Made by a program: the position numbers and the translations under genes. A DNA stretch of 64,000 nucleotides from Planotetraspora mira (GTDB lineage Bacteria > Actinomycetota > Actinomycetes > Streptosporangiales > Streptosporangiaceae): positions 1-64,000 of the forward strand of contig NZ_BOOO01000051.1 of NCBI RefSeq assembly GCF_016863275.1, written 5' to 3'. This document shows positions 1 through 8,615 of the stretch, piece after piece. Each line of letters begins with the position of its first letter. Position 1 is the stretch's first letter. Below the pieces are notes generated by a model. That model was not told the origin of the DNA, searched no databases, and saw only the letters and a program-made list of their open reading frames with translations.

Positions 1-1285
1 TGAACGGCGCCGCGTCGTCGAGGAGACCATGCTGCTCGACGAGCCGCGCCTCTAAGCTCGCGGCGAGGCTCACTGGCCCTGACCTGCCGCGATGGTAGCG
101 TCGGTGTCGCGCCTTCTCGTCGAAGTGAACGGCGTGGTCATCGCATGGGGCGGGCGTCTGAGATCGCGCCGGCTTGTTCCCGCTTAATGAGCCTGGGACA
201 CGAGGAGCGCCCATAGTCGGGGGGCTCGGGCGCTTCTCGCCGGGTCGCGTGTCCTTCCGCGGCCGACCACCCCCGACACCGTGGCCCAGGCACGCTTCGA
301 GCGGCGTGTACGACGACAGTGATCCCATCTTCCCTGTCGGCCAACGCCGTCAGCGCCTCATCAGGAAGCCATGCTGCGGGTATTCCGGCTGCACGCGATT
401 CCGGTAAGCGGCCAATAGCCCGATAGTGATCAGCCTGGATAGCAGCGCGATAAGCATGGCCCCAATCACGACAACTCCATTACTCTAGGTAGCTATGTGA
501 CGACTTTATGTGCTGGTCGTGTATCCCCGCGCTACCCGCCGACTCATCCAAAGAGATCTCCAAGGAGCCGAAATGCCGGCACAGCACTTCGCCGCGCCGG
601 ATCCAGCCGGGCTGGAAGCGTGGATCCGGCAACTGCTCCGCCTCACTGGAGCTTGTGCCAGCACGCCGACGACCGTGGCTCCAACCGAACCCCTGAATCC
701 GTTTCCCCCGGCTGAGCCCGATTTGCATGGACGCCGGCGCGCGTAGTGACACCGACCGAATTGGTCGCCTAGCGATTCACGGCCGCCCTTGAACTTTCGC
801 GGCCGGCGACCGCCGACGCCGCGGCCCGGGCGCGCCTCGACCACCTTGGCCAGCGTCGACCGCGCGATGTACGCCACGCCTTAGATCTCGACCCAGCCCG
901 GCAACCGCCCCGGCCAACCGGTCCTTCCGCACCGTCGAGGACTCGGCGGTGTCCTGCTCGTCCAAGTGGAAGGCGCAAAATCGCGGCGAATTGACGTTTG
1001 TCCATGCCATCACCCGGGGGCATCGGAACGGCCGGCATCTAACTGACGAAAGGTCCTGTCTTACGACGGCGCCCTTCTTATCCTCGTGGCGCCCCCGAGT
1101 CCGCTACCGACGTGCTGAGGGCCGTGGCCGGTCGTCTCACGCCTTCCTCGGGGACCACGCAGGTGTCGTCTGGGCTCTTCCGGCTCCAGCCGGTCCTGCC
1201 GCTGGCGGATTCCGAGGACCCGTGAGGTTCTTGCCGAGGCGATGCCTCGGATTGTCGCATCACCCACCGAGAACGGACGCGTACG
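1..1285. other. No recognisable gene; decayed sequence
   Basis: I find no reading frame here with a recognisable family, a good ribosome binding site and consistent codon use. Positions 2-55 could encode the last residues of a protein ending in a TAA at 53-55, but only 17 codons are visible. Positions about 66-137 are a diverged copy of 54137-54210. Positions about 780-1040 read on the minus strand as short in-frame pieces broken by stops, as expected of an old pseudogene whose family I cannot name. Confidence 0.5.
66..137. repeat. Diverged repeat, copy A (copy B at 54137-54210)
   Basis: This stretch aligns by eye with 54137-54210. Both contain CTGCCGCGATGGT followed by CGCCTTCTCGTCGA, with scattered substitutions and a few single-base gaps. 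On the minus strand both read DEKA...HRGRSGPV. The copies are in the same orientation about 54 kb apart. The origin is unknown; a transposase or other repeated gene is possible. Confidence 0.45.
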
Positions 1286-1286
1286 G

Positions 1287-1322
1287 GGGTCCTTAGTCTC
1301 ACTACCTGGGACCTTCAGCCCT
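1287..1322 (+). promoter_or_regulatory. Tandem DevR/DosR-like boxes upstream of truncated USP gene
   Basis: The distal element at about 1287-1300 (reverse complement GAGACTAAGGACCC) and the proximal element at 1308-1322 (GGGACCTTCAGCCCT) both resemble the DosR palindrome GGGACTWWAGTCCC. Their centres are about 22 bp apart, the same spacing as in other pairs of this window. They lie 50-85 bp before the first ATG of the damaged universal stress protein gene. Confidence 0.6.
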
Positions 1323-1371
1323 CTGTGGTGCCTGCCCTTGCTTCGTAGCGTTAATAAGAAGCGATAATGGC

Positions 1372-2109
1372 GTGATCCGGATGGATGAGATCTTTTCGGC
1401 GACGGACCTCCCGCAGGGCAGAGAAGACGAGCAGGAACCGGGGAGTTATCGGCTGACTGCACGAGATCACGTGTTCGGCCTCCACCAGGGCGAGCGGCGC
1501 CCGCCCTGCCGCTCCCGCCTGGTCCTCCTCCCCAGGAACGCCACCAGGCCCGCACGCTCCGGGCGTTTCACGGGGATGCTGCTGGGGTCGGTCAGCACGC
1601 ACGTGGCCGGCCATGTCGCCGCTGCTGTCGTAGTGGTACGGCCCGGCCCGATGGTGGTGCACGCGGAGATCGCCGTTGGCTTCGACGGCTCGGCCGAATC
1701 GGAGGCCGCTCTGACCTATGCCTTCGAAGAAGCGCGGCTACGCGGCTGCAGGATGCGCGCGGTCTACGCCTTGCAACTTCCGGTGCATGTCTACACTCCC
1801 GGAATCGTCTACGACATCGATGAGGTGCGGCGGGCCCAGCAGGATTACGCGCTCGGCAAGCTCGCGGCCTGGCAGGTGAAGTACCCCGAGGTGAAGGTGG
1901 CGGTGGACATCGTCTGCGCCCACCTGGTCACCGCCCTGGTCGAGGCCTCCCAGAAGGCGGATCTGCTGGTCGTCGGGTCCCGCGGTCACGGCGCCATCGG
2001 CGCGGTCGTGCTCGGGTCGGTGAGCCGTGCCGTACTGCAACAGGCGCATTGCGACGTCGTGGTGTGGTCACGGACCACCAGCCGGGCTGATGAAGTCGGC
2101 AAGCTGTAA
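1372..2109 (+). CDS. Universal stress protein, N-terminal domain degraded
   Basis: The last 150 residues (from about 1651) form one complete Usp domain: it opens with AEIAVGFDGS and ends with the ATP-binding signature VVGSRGHGAIGAVVLGSVS. Just before it, residues 66-92 read GMLLGSVSTHVAGH...VVVVRP, which is the C-terminal tail of a preceding Usp domain. The residues before that do not look like a Usp fold. The gene is therefore probably the remnant of a tandem-Usp protein of about 290 residues that lost most of its first domain. Translation could start at 1372, 1576 or 1651. The upstream DevR-like boxes are kept. Usp proteins of this type bind ATP and are induced in hypoxia and dormancy. Confidence 0.75.
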   Translation: MIRMDEIFSATDLPQGREDEQEPGSYRLTARDHVFGLHQGERRPPCRSRLVLLPRNATRPARSGRFTGMLLGSVSTHVAGHVAAAVVVVRPGPMVVHAEIAVGFDGSAESEAALTYAFEEARLRGCRMRAVYALQLPVHVYTPGIVYDIDEVRRAQQDYALGKLAAWQVKYPEVKVAVDIVCAHLVTALVEASQKADLLVVGSRGHGAIGAVVLGSVSRAVLQQAHCDVVVWSRTTSRADEVGKL

Positions 2110-2166
2110 GCGCCTACCGGAAGTCGGCCACGAACCGACCAGGCGAAGGATACGGAGGCGAACTCG

Positions 2167-2973
2167 ATGGTGCGGCTACCGCGCAAGCTGTACGAGAGAG
2201 AGCTTTACCGCCTTCAGACGGAGCTGGTGAAGCTTCAGGAGTGGGTACGCGGCGAAGGCGAGCGGCTCGTCGTGATCTTCGAGGGTAGGGACGCGGCCGG
2301 CAAGGGCAGCACGATCAACCGTGTCGCCGAGTACCTCAACCCGCGGGTCACCAGGATCGCCGCGCTGCCCGCGCCCGCGGAGCGGGAGCGCACCCAGTGG
2401 TACTTTCAGCGCTACGTGGAGCACCTGCCCGCCGCGGGGGAGATCGTGCTGTTCGACCGGAGCTGGTACAACCGCGCCGGGGTTGAGCGGGTGATGGGCT
2501 TTTGCACGCAGGAGGAGTACACCAGATTCCTCCACCAGTGCCCGATCTTCGAGCGGCTGCTCGTGGAAGATGGGATCCTGTTGCGCAAATACTGGTTCTC
2601 GGTGAGCGACGCCGAGCAGGAGCGGCGGTTCCGGGCCCGACTGGCCGATCCGATGCGCCGCTGGAAGCTCTCGGAGATGGACCTGGAGTCGATCACCCGG
2701 TGGGAGGATTACTCGCGGGCTAAGGATGAGATGCTGATCCACACCAACATCCCCGAGGCGCCGTGGTATGACGTGGAGAGCGAGGACAAGCGGCGGGCCA
2801 GGATCAACATGATCTCCCACCTGCTGTCGACCATCCCCTACGGGGAGGTGCAGCTCCCGTCCATGGAGATCCCCTCGCGGCCCCCGACCTCCGGCTACCG
2901 GCGGCCGACCCGCAGGCTGGAGATCCCCGTGCCGGACGTGGCGGCCACCCTGGAGGAGCATCAGGGGTCGTGA
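2167..2973 (+). CDS. ppk2: Polyphosphate kinase 2 (PPK2)
   Basis: This 268-residue protein is a class I PPK2, which transfers phosphate between polyphosphate and nucleotides, usually making GTP or ATP from the diphosphate. The Walker A loop GRDAAGKGST is at residues 40-49, the Walker B region VLFDRSWYNR at 94-103 carries the key Asp97, and the lid module contains the typical KYWFSVSDAEQ and RWKLSEMDLES stretches. Length matches the single-domain family. It follows the stress protein gene by 57 bp and could be co-transcribed with it, supplying nucleotides when respiration is limited. Residues after about 235 are a proline-rich tail. Confidence 0.93.
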   Translation: MVRLPRKLYERELYRLQTELVKLQEWVRGEGERLVVIFEGRDAAGKGSTINRVAEYLNPRVTRIAALPAPAERERTQWYFQRYVEHLPAAGEIVLFDRSWYNRAGVERVMGFCTQEEYTRFLHQCPIFERLLVEDGILLRKYWFSVSDAEQERRFRARLADPMRRWKLSEMDLESITRWEDYSRAKDEMLIHTNIPEAPWYDVESEDKRRARINMISHLLSTIPYGEVQLPSMEIPSRPPTSGYRRPTRRLEIPVPDVAATLEEHQGS

Positions 2974-3161
2974 ACGAGGGCCGGTGGATCCGCCGTGACG
3001 GGAGGTCGGATCAGCGTCGACCAGCGCCGGGTGATGGCCTACGGAAGCTCCATCGACTTCCCTACGTCGACATGCGCGAATGCCTACCGGACGGCGGCGG
3101 AAGGCGTGCACGTGCTCGCGGAACTCGTCGCACCGTGGCGCGCTAAGGGCCGCCCCAACTC

Positions 3162-3311
3162 GTGATCCAGACTCGTGTTGCTGGGGAACCGCCGCTTTCT
3201 GCCCCGCTGTCGCATCGCCGCGAGGCGCGACTGTTGGTTGTGGGCTCCCGAGGAGTCGACGTTGTCCGTGCCCGGCTTCTCGGCTTGGTGAGCCACGGCT
3301 CCTGCATCACG
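3162..3311 (+). pseudogene. Universal stress protein relic (C-terminal part)
   Basis: One frame reads VIQTRVAGEPP, then RLLVVGSRGVDVVRARLLGLVSHGS, which matches the order of conserved Usp elements: the strand before the GEP motif, the LLVVGSRG strand-loop, and the LLGSVS signature with changes. No start or earlier Usp sequence is present and the frame runs on into unrelated sequence. This is a fossil of a further usp gene, next to two surviving ones. Confidence 0.55.
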
Positions 3312-3390
3312 CCTCCTGCTCCGCCTCCGTCGTCAAAGACCCACCCACCCACCCACGACACCGATGCCTTGATCGCGGATTCGACGGGCA

Positions 3391-3427
3391 GGGACGGAGG
3401 TCCTCGCCTCCGGGGGACTTTCGCCGC
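3391..3427 (+). promoter_or_regulatory. Tandem DevR/DosR-like boxes upstream of usp
   Basis: GGGACGGAGGTCCT (3391-3404) and GGGACTTTCGCCGC (3414-3427) both resemble the 14-bp DosR core; their centres are 23 bp apart. The proximal box ends 55 bp before the ATG at 3483. Confidence 0.6.
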
Positions 3428-3482
3428 TTCAGCCACACACGGTGGGTGGATGTCATGGAGGTGTGCGACAGAGGAGGCAGCG

Positions 3483-4346
3483 ATGATCATTGCTGGTGTC
3501 GACGGATCGGAGGCCGGCCTCGAGGCCGTGGGCTGGGCGGCCATGGAGGCGGCAGTGCGTGGGGTGCCGTTGAAAGTCGTTCACGCCCTTCCTGAGTGGA
3601 TCTTCAAAGGAGGCGCCCGCGGTGACGCCGCGCTGGTGGGCAAGTGGATGCGGGACAGCGGCACCCAGGTGGTGACGGCAGGGGTCGAGCGCGCGAACAA
3701 GGAAGCTCCCGGGGTTTCGGTGGACTGTGCGCTTCTCGCGGGGGACCCGCGCCCTGCACTGATCCAGGCGGCCGAGGACGCCGACCTTCTCGTGGTCGGG
3801 AACCACGGGATCGGCGGGTTCCGCGGGCTGTTGCTCGGATCGGTCGCCTACGGCGTGGCGGGGCACGCGCCCTGTGACGTCGTGGTCGTCCGAGAGCGCT
3901 CCTCGCCGCCGCGTGGCGAAGTGGTGGTGGGGGTCGACGGTTCACTCGAAGGCGCCAAGGTCCTGGAGTTCGCCTTCGCCGAAGCGGCACTTCACGGTGT
4001 GGGGGTTCGTGCCGTCCATGCCTGGCCGCTGCAGTTGTGGGGTGGAGGAGGTGGCTTCGTTCCTGTGCTGGACACCTCCGAGGACGAGCAGATCGAGATC
4101 CGCATGCTGGCGGAGGCCGTGGCGGGCCTGCGGGAGCGTCACCCGGAGGTCAAGGTGAGCGAAGAGGTCGTCCAGGCCCATCCGGCCGAGGCACTCAGAC
4201 GAGCCTCAGACGGTGCGGACCTGCTCGTCGTCGGATCGCGGGGAACCGGTGCGTTCAAAGGGCTGATACTCGGCTCGGTCAGCCAGGCGATGCTCCACCA
4301 CGCACGTTGCCCTCTGGCGGTCGTCCGCACGCCGAAGGCGGAGTGA
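3483..4346 (+). CDS. Tandem-domain universal stress protein
   Basis: The 287-residue product has two Usp domains, residues about 1-140 and 148-287. Each has the N-terminal VGVDGS-type strand (IIAGVDGS; VVVGVDGS) and the ATP-binding signature (VGNHGIGGFRGLLLGSVA; VGSRGTGAFKGLILGSVS). This is the architecture of mycobacterial dormancy Usps such as Rv2005c and Rv1996. The ATG at 3483 is chosen because GGAGG lies 7-8 bases upstream; an open frame continues further upstream, but that part is fossil Usp and regulatory sequence. Paired DevR-like boxes precede the gene. The P-ATPase gene follows by 67 bp, so the two may form an operon. Confidence 0.92.
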   Translation: MIIAGVDGSEAGLEAVGWAAMEAAVRGVPLKVVHALPEWIFKGGARGDAALVGKWMRDSGTQVVTAGVERANKEAPGVSVDCALLAGDPRPALIQAAEDADLLVVGNHGIGGFRGLLLGSVAYGVAGHAPCDVVVVRERSSPPRGEVVVGVDGSLEGAKVLEFAFAEAALHGVGVRAVHAWPLQLWGGGGGFVPVLDTSEDEQIEIRMLAEAVAGLRERHPEVKVSEEVVQAHPAEALRRASDGADLLVVGSRGTGAFKGLILGSVSQAMLHHARCPLAVVRTPKAE

Positions 4347-4413
4347 GCTCCGAGTCATCGCGGATCATAGGTCTTCGAACCCGAGGGTGAGTTAGCCGCA
4401 GGAGTCCGCGCAC

Positions 4414-6717
4414 GTGAAGAGATATCTGTTCTTCGCAGGCACAGCCTGCGCCCTGATCGTCGGGACGATTCTCCATCTGCTGGGAGAAGGCCGGCCGGGG
4501 GACGTCGTATGGGCGGCGGGAACTGTCATCGCATTGGTTCCCGCTGTGTGGTGGGTGGCCCGCGCGCTGCGGGCCGGTCGGATGGGCGTGGACGTGATCG
4601 CGGTGCTCGCCTTGGCCGGAGCCTTAGCCGTGCGAGAGTTCCTCGCCGGAGCGGTGATCGGGCTCATGCTGGCGAGCGGCCGGGTCCTGGAGGAGCAGGC
4701 GCTGCGCCGTGCCCGGCGGGACCTGACCGCTCTGTACGAGAGGGCTCCCCGTTTGGCACGACGTTACGAGGACGGTGCCGCCTGCCTGGTGGGAGTGGAG
4801 GAAGTGCGGCCGGGCGACCGCCTGCTGGTACCCAGTGGCGAGATGGTGCCTGTCGACGGCGTAGTGGAAAAAGGCGTCGCCCTGCTGGACGAGTCCGCGT
4901 TGACCGGCGAATCCCTGCCAGTGGAGCATCCGACGAGCGACGGCGTGCTCAGTGGCGTGGTGAACGTTGGGTCGGTGTTCGACATGCGAGCCACGTCGAC
5001 CGCCGGCACGAGCGCGTACGCGGGTGTGGTGAGGTTGGCGCGGGAGACGGAGGCGGACACCGCTCCGGTCGTCCGGCTGGCGGATCGGTTCGCGGCCTGG
5101 TTTCTGCCGCTCACGCTGCTCCTGGCCGCGTTCGCGTGGCTGATCTCCGGTGAAGCCGTGCGGGCAGTCGCCGTACTGGTCGTGGCGACCCCGTGCCCGC
5201 TTCTGCTGGCCGCGCCGGCGGCGATCGCCTCCGGCCTGTCCCGTACGGCGCGGCATGGTGTCGTCGTCAAGGGCGGAGGAGCGCTGGAGACGCTGGGCAA
5301 GGCGCGAACCCTCGTGCTGGACAAGACCGGGACCCTCACGATCGGCCGTCCGCAGGTGGTGGACATCGTGGCGGCTCCCGGCTGGGATGTGGAGAAGGTC
5401 CTGCGGCTCGCAGCGGGCGTAGATCAGATGTCGTCTCATGTGCTGGCCGCTGCGATTGTCCGCGCCGCCCGCGACCGCGAGCTGACCCTCCCCACGCCCG
5501 AAGGGCTGCGCGAGGAGCCGGGAACCGGTACGGAGGCGCTAATCGACGGCTTCCGCGTGCAGGTGGGCAAGTCACCGGGCCCACGGTCCTCCGGGTGGGA
5601 GAGGGCCCAGCGCGCCAGGGCGGGGCTCGACGGCGCCATGACCGTCTGGGTCACCGTGGACGGACAGAAGGCCGGGGTGATCCTCTTGCGGGACGCCATA
5701 CGTGCTGATGCCGCCCGAACCCTGCGGCGTCTGCGCTTGGCCGGCATAGACCGGGTGGTGATGCTCACCGGCGACCGGGCCGAGGTCGCCGAGAGCGTGG
5801 CCGCAGTGCTGGGCATCGATCGGGTCCTCGCCGAGCAGACCCCCGCGGGAAAGGTGGACGCGGTACGCGGCGAGACACGGCGCTCGACGACGATGATGGT
5901 GGGCGACGGGGTCAACGACGCACCTGCCTTGGCCGTCGCGGACGTCGGCGTGGCCTTGGGAGCTCACGGCGCGGCCGCGTCCGCCCAGGCGGCCGATGTG
6001 GTGCTCACCTCCGATCGGCTGGACCGCCTTGCCGACGCCATGGACGTCGCCAGACGGACCAGGCGTATCGCTGTGCAGAGTGCGGGCGTCGGCATCACGC
6101 TGTCTCTGCTCGCGATGGTGGTGGCGGCAGCCGGTGGTTTGCCGCCTGTGGCCGGTGCGGTGCTCCAAGAGGGCATCGACGTCGCCGTCATCCTCAATGC
6201 GCTGCGTGCGCTGCGCCCGGCCAGGGGGACCCGCCTGCCCGTGGACAGCCCTACAGAAGCACTACTGCGCCGCTTCGAGGTGGAGCACTCAGAGCTGCGG
6301 CCGCAGCTCGAACTCATCCGTGAGGTCGGCGACCGGCTGAGCCTCGAAACACCTGGGGAAGCGCGCGCCGATCTTCGGCGGGTCTACGAGTTCCTCAGCG
6401 AGGACCTGCTGCCGCATGAGCATGCGGAGGAGATCCGGCTCTATCCGGCGATGGCACGGTTGCTGGGAGACCCGGAGGCGACCGTGACCATGAGCAGGGC
6501 ACACGGTGAGATCGACCGGCTGGTGGTGCGGCTGGGCCGCCATCTGGAGCTGGCGGGCACCGCGGGACCGAGCCCGGACCAGCTCGACGACCTGCGGGCC
6601 TGCCTGTACGGCCTGCATGCCGTACTGACTTTGCACTTCGCGCAGGAGGAAGAGGCCTACTTCTCACTGGCCTCCGCTCCGGCCACGTCCGGAGAGCCGG
6701 AGCTCAGAGCGTCATGA
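4414..6717 (+). CDS. Heavy-metal P-type ATPase fused to hemerythrin domain
   Basis: The 767-residue protein is a P1B-type ATPase in residues 1-605: a transport motif ATPCPLLLAAP in a membrane helix, the phosphorylation site DKTGTLT with Asp303, the GDGVNDAPAL hinge and TGES actuator loop. It lacks an N-terminal metal-binding domain. Residues about 615-760 form a hemerythrin-like HHE domain with the expected His/Glu spacing (VEHSELR, PHEHAEE, SRAHGEI, HFAQEEEAY), which in this family binds a di-iron centre. The fusion suggests that transport is tuned by oxygen or iron state, or that the tail buffers metal. The CPL motif differs from copper (CPC) and common zinc (SPC) pumps, so the metal is uncertain. 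Start is GTG with AGGAG 9 bases upstream. Confidence 0.88.
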   Translation: MKRYLFFAGTACALIVGTILHLLGEGRPGDVVWAAGTVIALVPAVWWVARALRAGRMGVDVIAVLALAGALAVREFLAGAVIGLMLASGRVLEEQALRRARRDLTALYERAPRLARRYEDGAACLVGVEEVRPGDRLLVPSGEMVPVDGVVEKGVALLDESALTGESLPVEHPTSDGVLSGVVNVGSVFDMRATSTAGTSAYAGVVRLARETEADTAPVVRLADRFAAWFLPLTLLLAAFAWLISGEAVRAVAVLVVATPCPLLLAAPAAIASGLSRTARHGVVVKGGGALETLGKARTLVLDKTGTLTIGRPQVVDIVAAPGWDVEKVLRLAAGVDQMSSHVLAAAIVRAARDRELTLPTPEGLREEPGTGTEALIDGFRVQVGKSPGPRSSGWERAQRARAGLDGAMTVWVTVDGQKAGVILLRDAIRADAARTLRRLRLAGIDRVVMLTGDRAEVAESVAAVLGIDRVLAEQTPAGKVDAVRGETRRSTTMMVGDGVNDAPALAVADVGVALGAHGAAASAQAADVVLTSDRLDRLADAMDVARRTRRIAVQSAGVGITLSLLAMVVAAAGGLPPVAGAVLQEGIDVAVILNALRALRPARGTRLPVDSPTEALLRRFEVEHSELRPQLELIREVGDRLSLETPGEARADLRRVYEFLSEDLLPHEHAEEIRLYPAMARLLGDPEATVTMSRAHGEIDRLVVRLGRHLELAGTAGPSPDQLDDLRACLYGLHAVLTLHFAQEEEAYFSLASAPATSGEPELRAS

Positions 6718-6790
6718 CGAGGACGACGAGCCTGTGATGCGCGCGCCCGCGGCCTGAAGCTTCGAGCACCGATGGATGGCCCGGAAAGTG

Positions 6791-6826
6791 TGGCCGAAAG
6801 TCACCAGCGGCCAGGACCTTCACCGC
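6791..6826 (+). promoter_or_regulatory. Tandem DevR/DosR-like boxes upstream of CBS-BON gene
   Basis: The distal element at 6791-6804 reads GTGACTTTCGGCCA on the minus strand and the proximal element at 6813-6826 reads AGGACCTTCACCGC. Both are close to GGGACCTTCGGCCC and their centres are 22 bp apart. The coding start is 58 bp downstream. Confidence 0.55.
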
Positions 6827-6883
6827 TGACCAGACGAGGCCCGGTCAGGCGACGCTCTTAGAGAGGCCGACAGGAGGGGCGCC

Positions 6884-7546
6884 ATGGCGATCAGGGTGCG
6901 GGACGTGATGGGAAAGGTCGCGATCGCGGCCCGGATGGACGCGTCGTTCGCCGACCTCGTCGACATCATGCAGCGATTCAATGTGGGGGCCGTCACCGTG
7001 ATCGACTCCGATCGCCGCCCGGTCGGAGTGGTGTCGGAGGACGACATGCTGCTGAAGGCGACGACCGCAATCGGCAAACGGGTGATCGAGGGTCCTCGGA
7101 AGCGCGCCGAGCACCGCAAGGCGGAGGGCATGACGGCGCGCGAGATCATGACCACGCCGGCGATCACCGTGACTGGTGAGACGCCGGTGAGCGACGCGGC
7201 CAGGCTGATGCACCAGAAAAGGATCAAGCAGCTTCCCGTGATCGACGCCACGACCGGCCGTATCGCCGGGACCGTCCACCAGGGCGATCTGCTGAAGGTG
7301 TTCAACCGACCGGCGGCCGACATCACCAGTGAGATCGAGGGCATCATGGGCCGGCTCCGCATCGACCTGTCGGAGCTGCGGGTCACGGTCGAGGCGGGCG
7401 TGGTCAGCCTCAAGGGATGGATCCCCAAGCACTCGCAGTTGCGGCCCCTGCTCGACGCCGTCCGCGCCGTCGACGGTGTCGTCGAGGTCAAGGCCGACCT
7501 GGCCTTCCTGTTCGACGACCTCCTCGTGCCCCCGCCCCTCCTGTGA
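6884..7546 (+). CDS. CBS-pair and BON domain protein
   Basis: The 220-residue protein has two CBS motifs (residues about 1-60 and 80-145; the first opens VRDVMGKV and the second TAREIMTTPAITV) followed by a BON domain (about 150-215, with the DGVVEVKADL strand near the end). CBS pairs bind adenosine nucleotides and act as energy sensors; BON domains bind membranes or other hydrophobic surfaces. The combination is common in actinobacterial stress regulons, similar to mycobacterial Hrp1 with an added BON. AGGAGG lies six bases before the ATG and DevR-like boxes are upstream. It lies 47 bp before the nitroreductase gene and is probably transcribed with it. Confidence 0.9.
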   Translation: MAIRVRDVMGKVAIAARMDASFADLVDIMQRFNVGAVTVIDSDRRPVGVVSEDDMLLKATTAIGKRVIEGPRKRAEHRKAEGMTAREIMTTPAITVTGETPVSDAARLMHQKRIKQLPVIDATTGRIAGTVHQGDLLKVFNRPAADITSEIEGIMGRLRIDLSELRVTVEAGVVSLKGWIPKHSQLRPLLDAVRAVDGVVEVKADLAFLFDDLLVPPPLL

Positions 7547-7592
7547 CGCCTTCGGGCGTGACGCGGCCTGACATCTCACCTGGAGGCGAGAC

Positions 7593-8588
7593 ATGAACAC
7601 ACGAACATCGCAAGCCGTCGCCGGCGCGATGCGTGCGGCGATCGAGGCCGCGGTCTGGGCGCCCTCGGTGCACAACACACAGCCCTGGTCGTTCGGCGTG
7701 TCAGGGGATGAGATCTGCCTTCGTGCGGACTCTGACAGGAAGCTGCGCGTCGCCGACCCGATCGGCTGGCAGATGCTGATCAGTTGTGGCGCCGCGCTCT
7801 TCAACGTGCGGGTCACGTTGAGCGCACTCGGCTACGAGCCGGACGTGCGAGCGCTGCCCGACCCCGACCGCCCATCACTGTTGGCCACCGTCCGTCCGCG
7901 AGCGTGTGGCGAGATTCATGAGGATGCCCGCATGCTCCACGCGGAGATCCCGCGGCGCAGGACCCATCGTGCGGGATTCACCGCTCTGCCTGTCTCCGAT
8001 GCTCTGATCGAGGCGCTGGCCGCCCAGGCGGGCGAGGAGGGGGCCGCCCTCATGGTGGTGCGGTCGGAGTCGGCGATGCGCGTGCTCGCCACGCTCACGA
8101 GCGCGGCCCAGGAGGTCGAATCTCAGAACCGGGCGTTCGGCTTGGAGATGATGCGGTGGAGCAGCCCTCCGGGCAGTTCCCGGCGCGACGGTGTTCCGGC
8201 TCGCAGTTACCCCGCGGCGCCGAGGCGCACGCAACCACAGCACTTCGCACAGCGCGACTACACCCGGGGGCAGGTATGGGGGAAGGAGGACGACCTGCCG
8301 GTGTCCGTCGCCACGGGTCTCGTCGCCGTGCTCACCACGACGGGTGACTCCCGCGAGGACTGGCTGGCCGCCGGCCAGGCGTTACAGCGCACCCTGCTTC
8401 ACGCCTCCGCGTACGGGGTGAGTGCGGCCTTCCACACTCAGGCGCTGGAGATGCATGATCTGCGGGAGTTCATCCGGCGGCACATCTGCGAGGGCGCCTT
8501 CCCGCAGATGGTCATGAGATTGGGCTTCACCCTGGACGATGCCGGCAGCGTCCGTCGCCCGTCCTCGGAGGTGTTGGAAGAGCACTGA
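7593..8588 (+). CDS. Acg-like nitroreductase-family protein
   Basis: The 331-residue protein resembles the Acg group (Rv2032 of Mycobacterium tuberculosis), a divergent nitroreductase family thought to sequester FMN rather than catalyse reduction. Family marks seen are the N-terminal ASVHNTQPW-type stretch (WAPSVHNTQPW), the central RRRTHRAGF segment, and the C-terminal helix region with LREFIRR. Length fits Acg rather than the shorter classic nitroreductases. GGAGG precedes the ATG. It is downstream of the CBS-BON gene and convergent with the multicopper oxidase gene, 27 bp away. Acg genes are strict members of the DosR regulon, which supports the reading of this island. Confidence 0.87.
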   Translation: MNTRTSQAVAGAMRAAIEAAVWAPSVHNTQPWSFGVSGDEICLRADSDRKLRVADPIGWQMLISCGAALFNVRVTLSALGYEPDVRALPDPDRPSLLATVRPRACGEIHEDARMLHAEIPRRRTHRAGFTALPVSDALIEALAAQAGEEGAALMVVRSESAMRVLATLTSAAQEVESQNRAFGLEMMRWSSPPGSSRRDGVPARSYPAAPRRTQPQHFAQRDYTRGQVWGKEDDLPVSVATGLVAVLTTTGDSREDWLAAGQALQRTLLHASAYGVSAAFHTQALEMHDLREFIRRHICEGAFPQMVMRLGFTLDDAGSVRRPSSEVLEEH

Positions 8589-8615
8589 CGCGGGCCGGAC
8601 CTCCGCTGGCCGGGC

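Larger units (their letters stand above)
2974..3482. other. Intergenic region with USP fossil and DevR-like boxes
   Basis: No intact gene lies here. It holds the decayed Usp fragment at 3162-3311 and paired DevR-like boxes at 3391-3427. The ribosome binding site GGAGG of the next gene lies at about 3472. Confidence 0.6.

Noticed and set aside
3162-3482. N-terminal extension of the usp gene at 3483 to 3162
   Set aside because: The frame is open, but it consists of a Usp fossil and regulatory sites, while a good GGAGG site marks the ATG at 3483.
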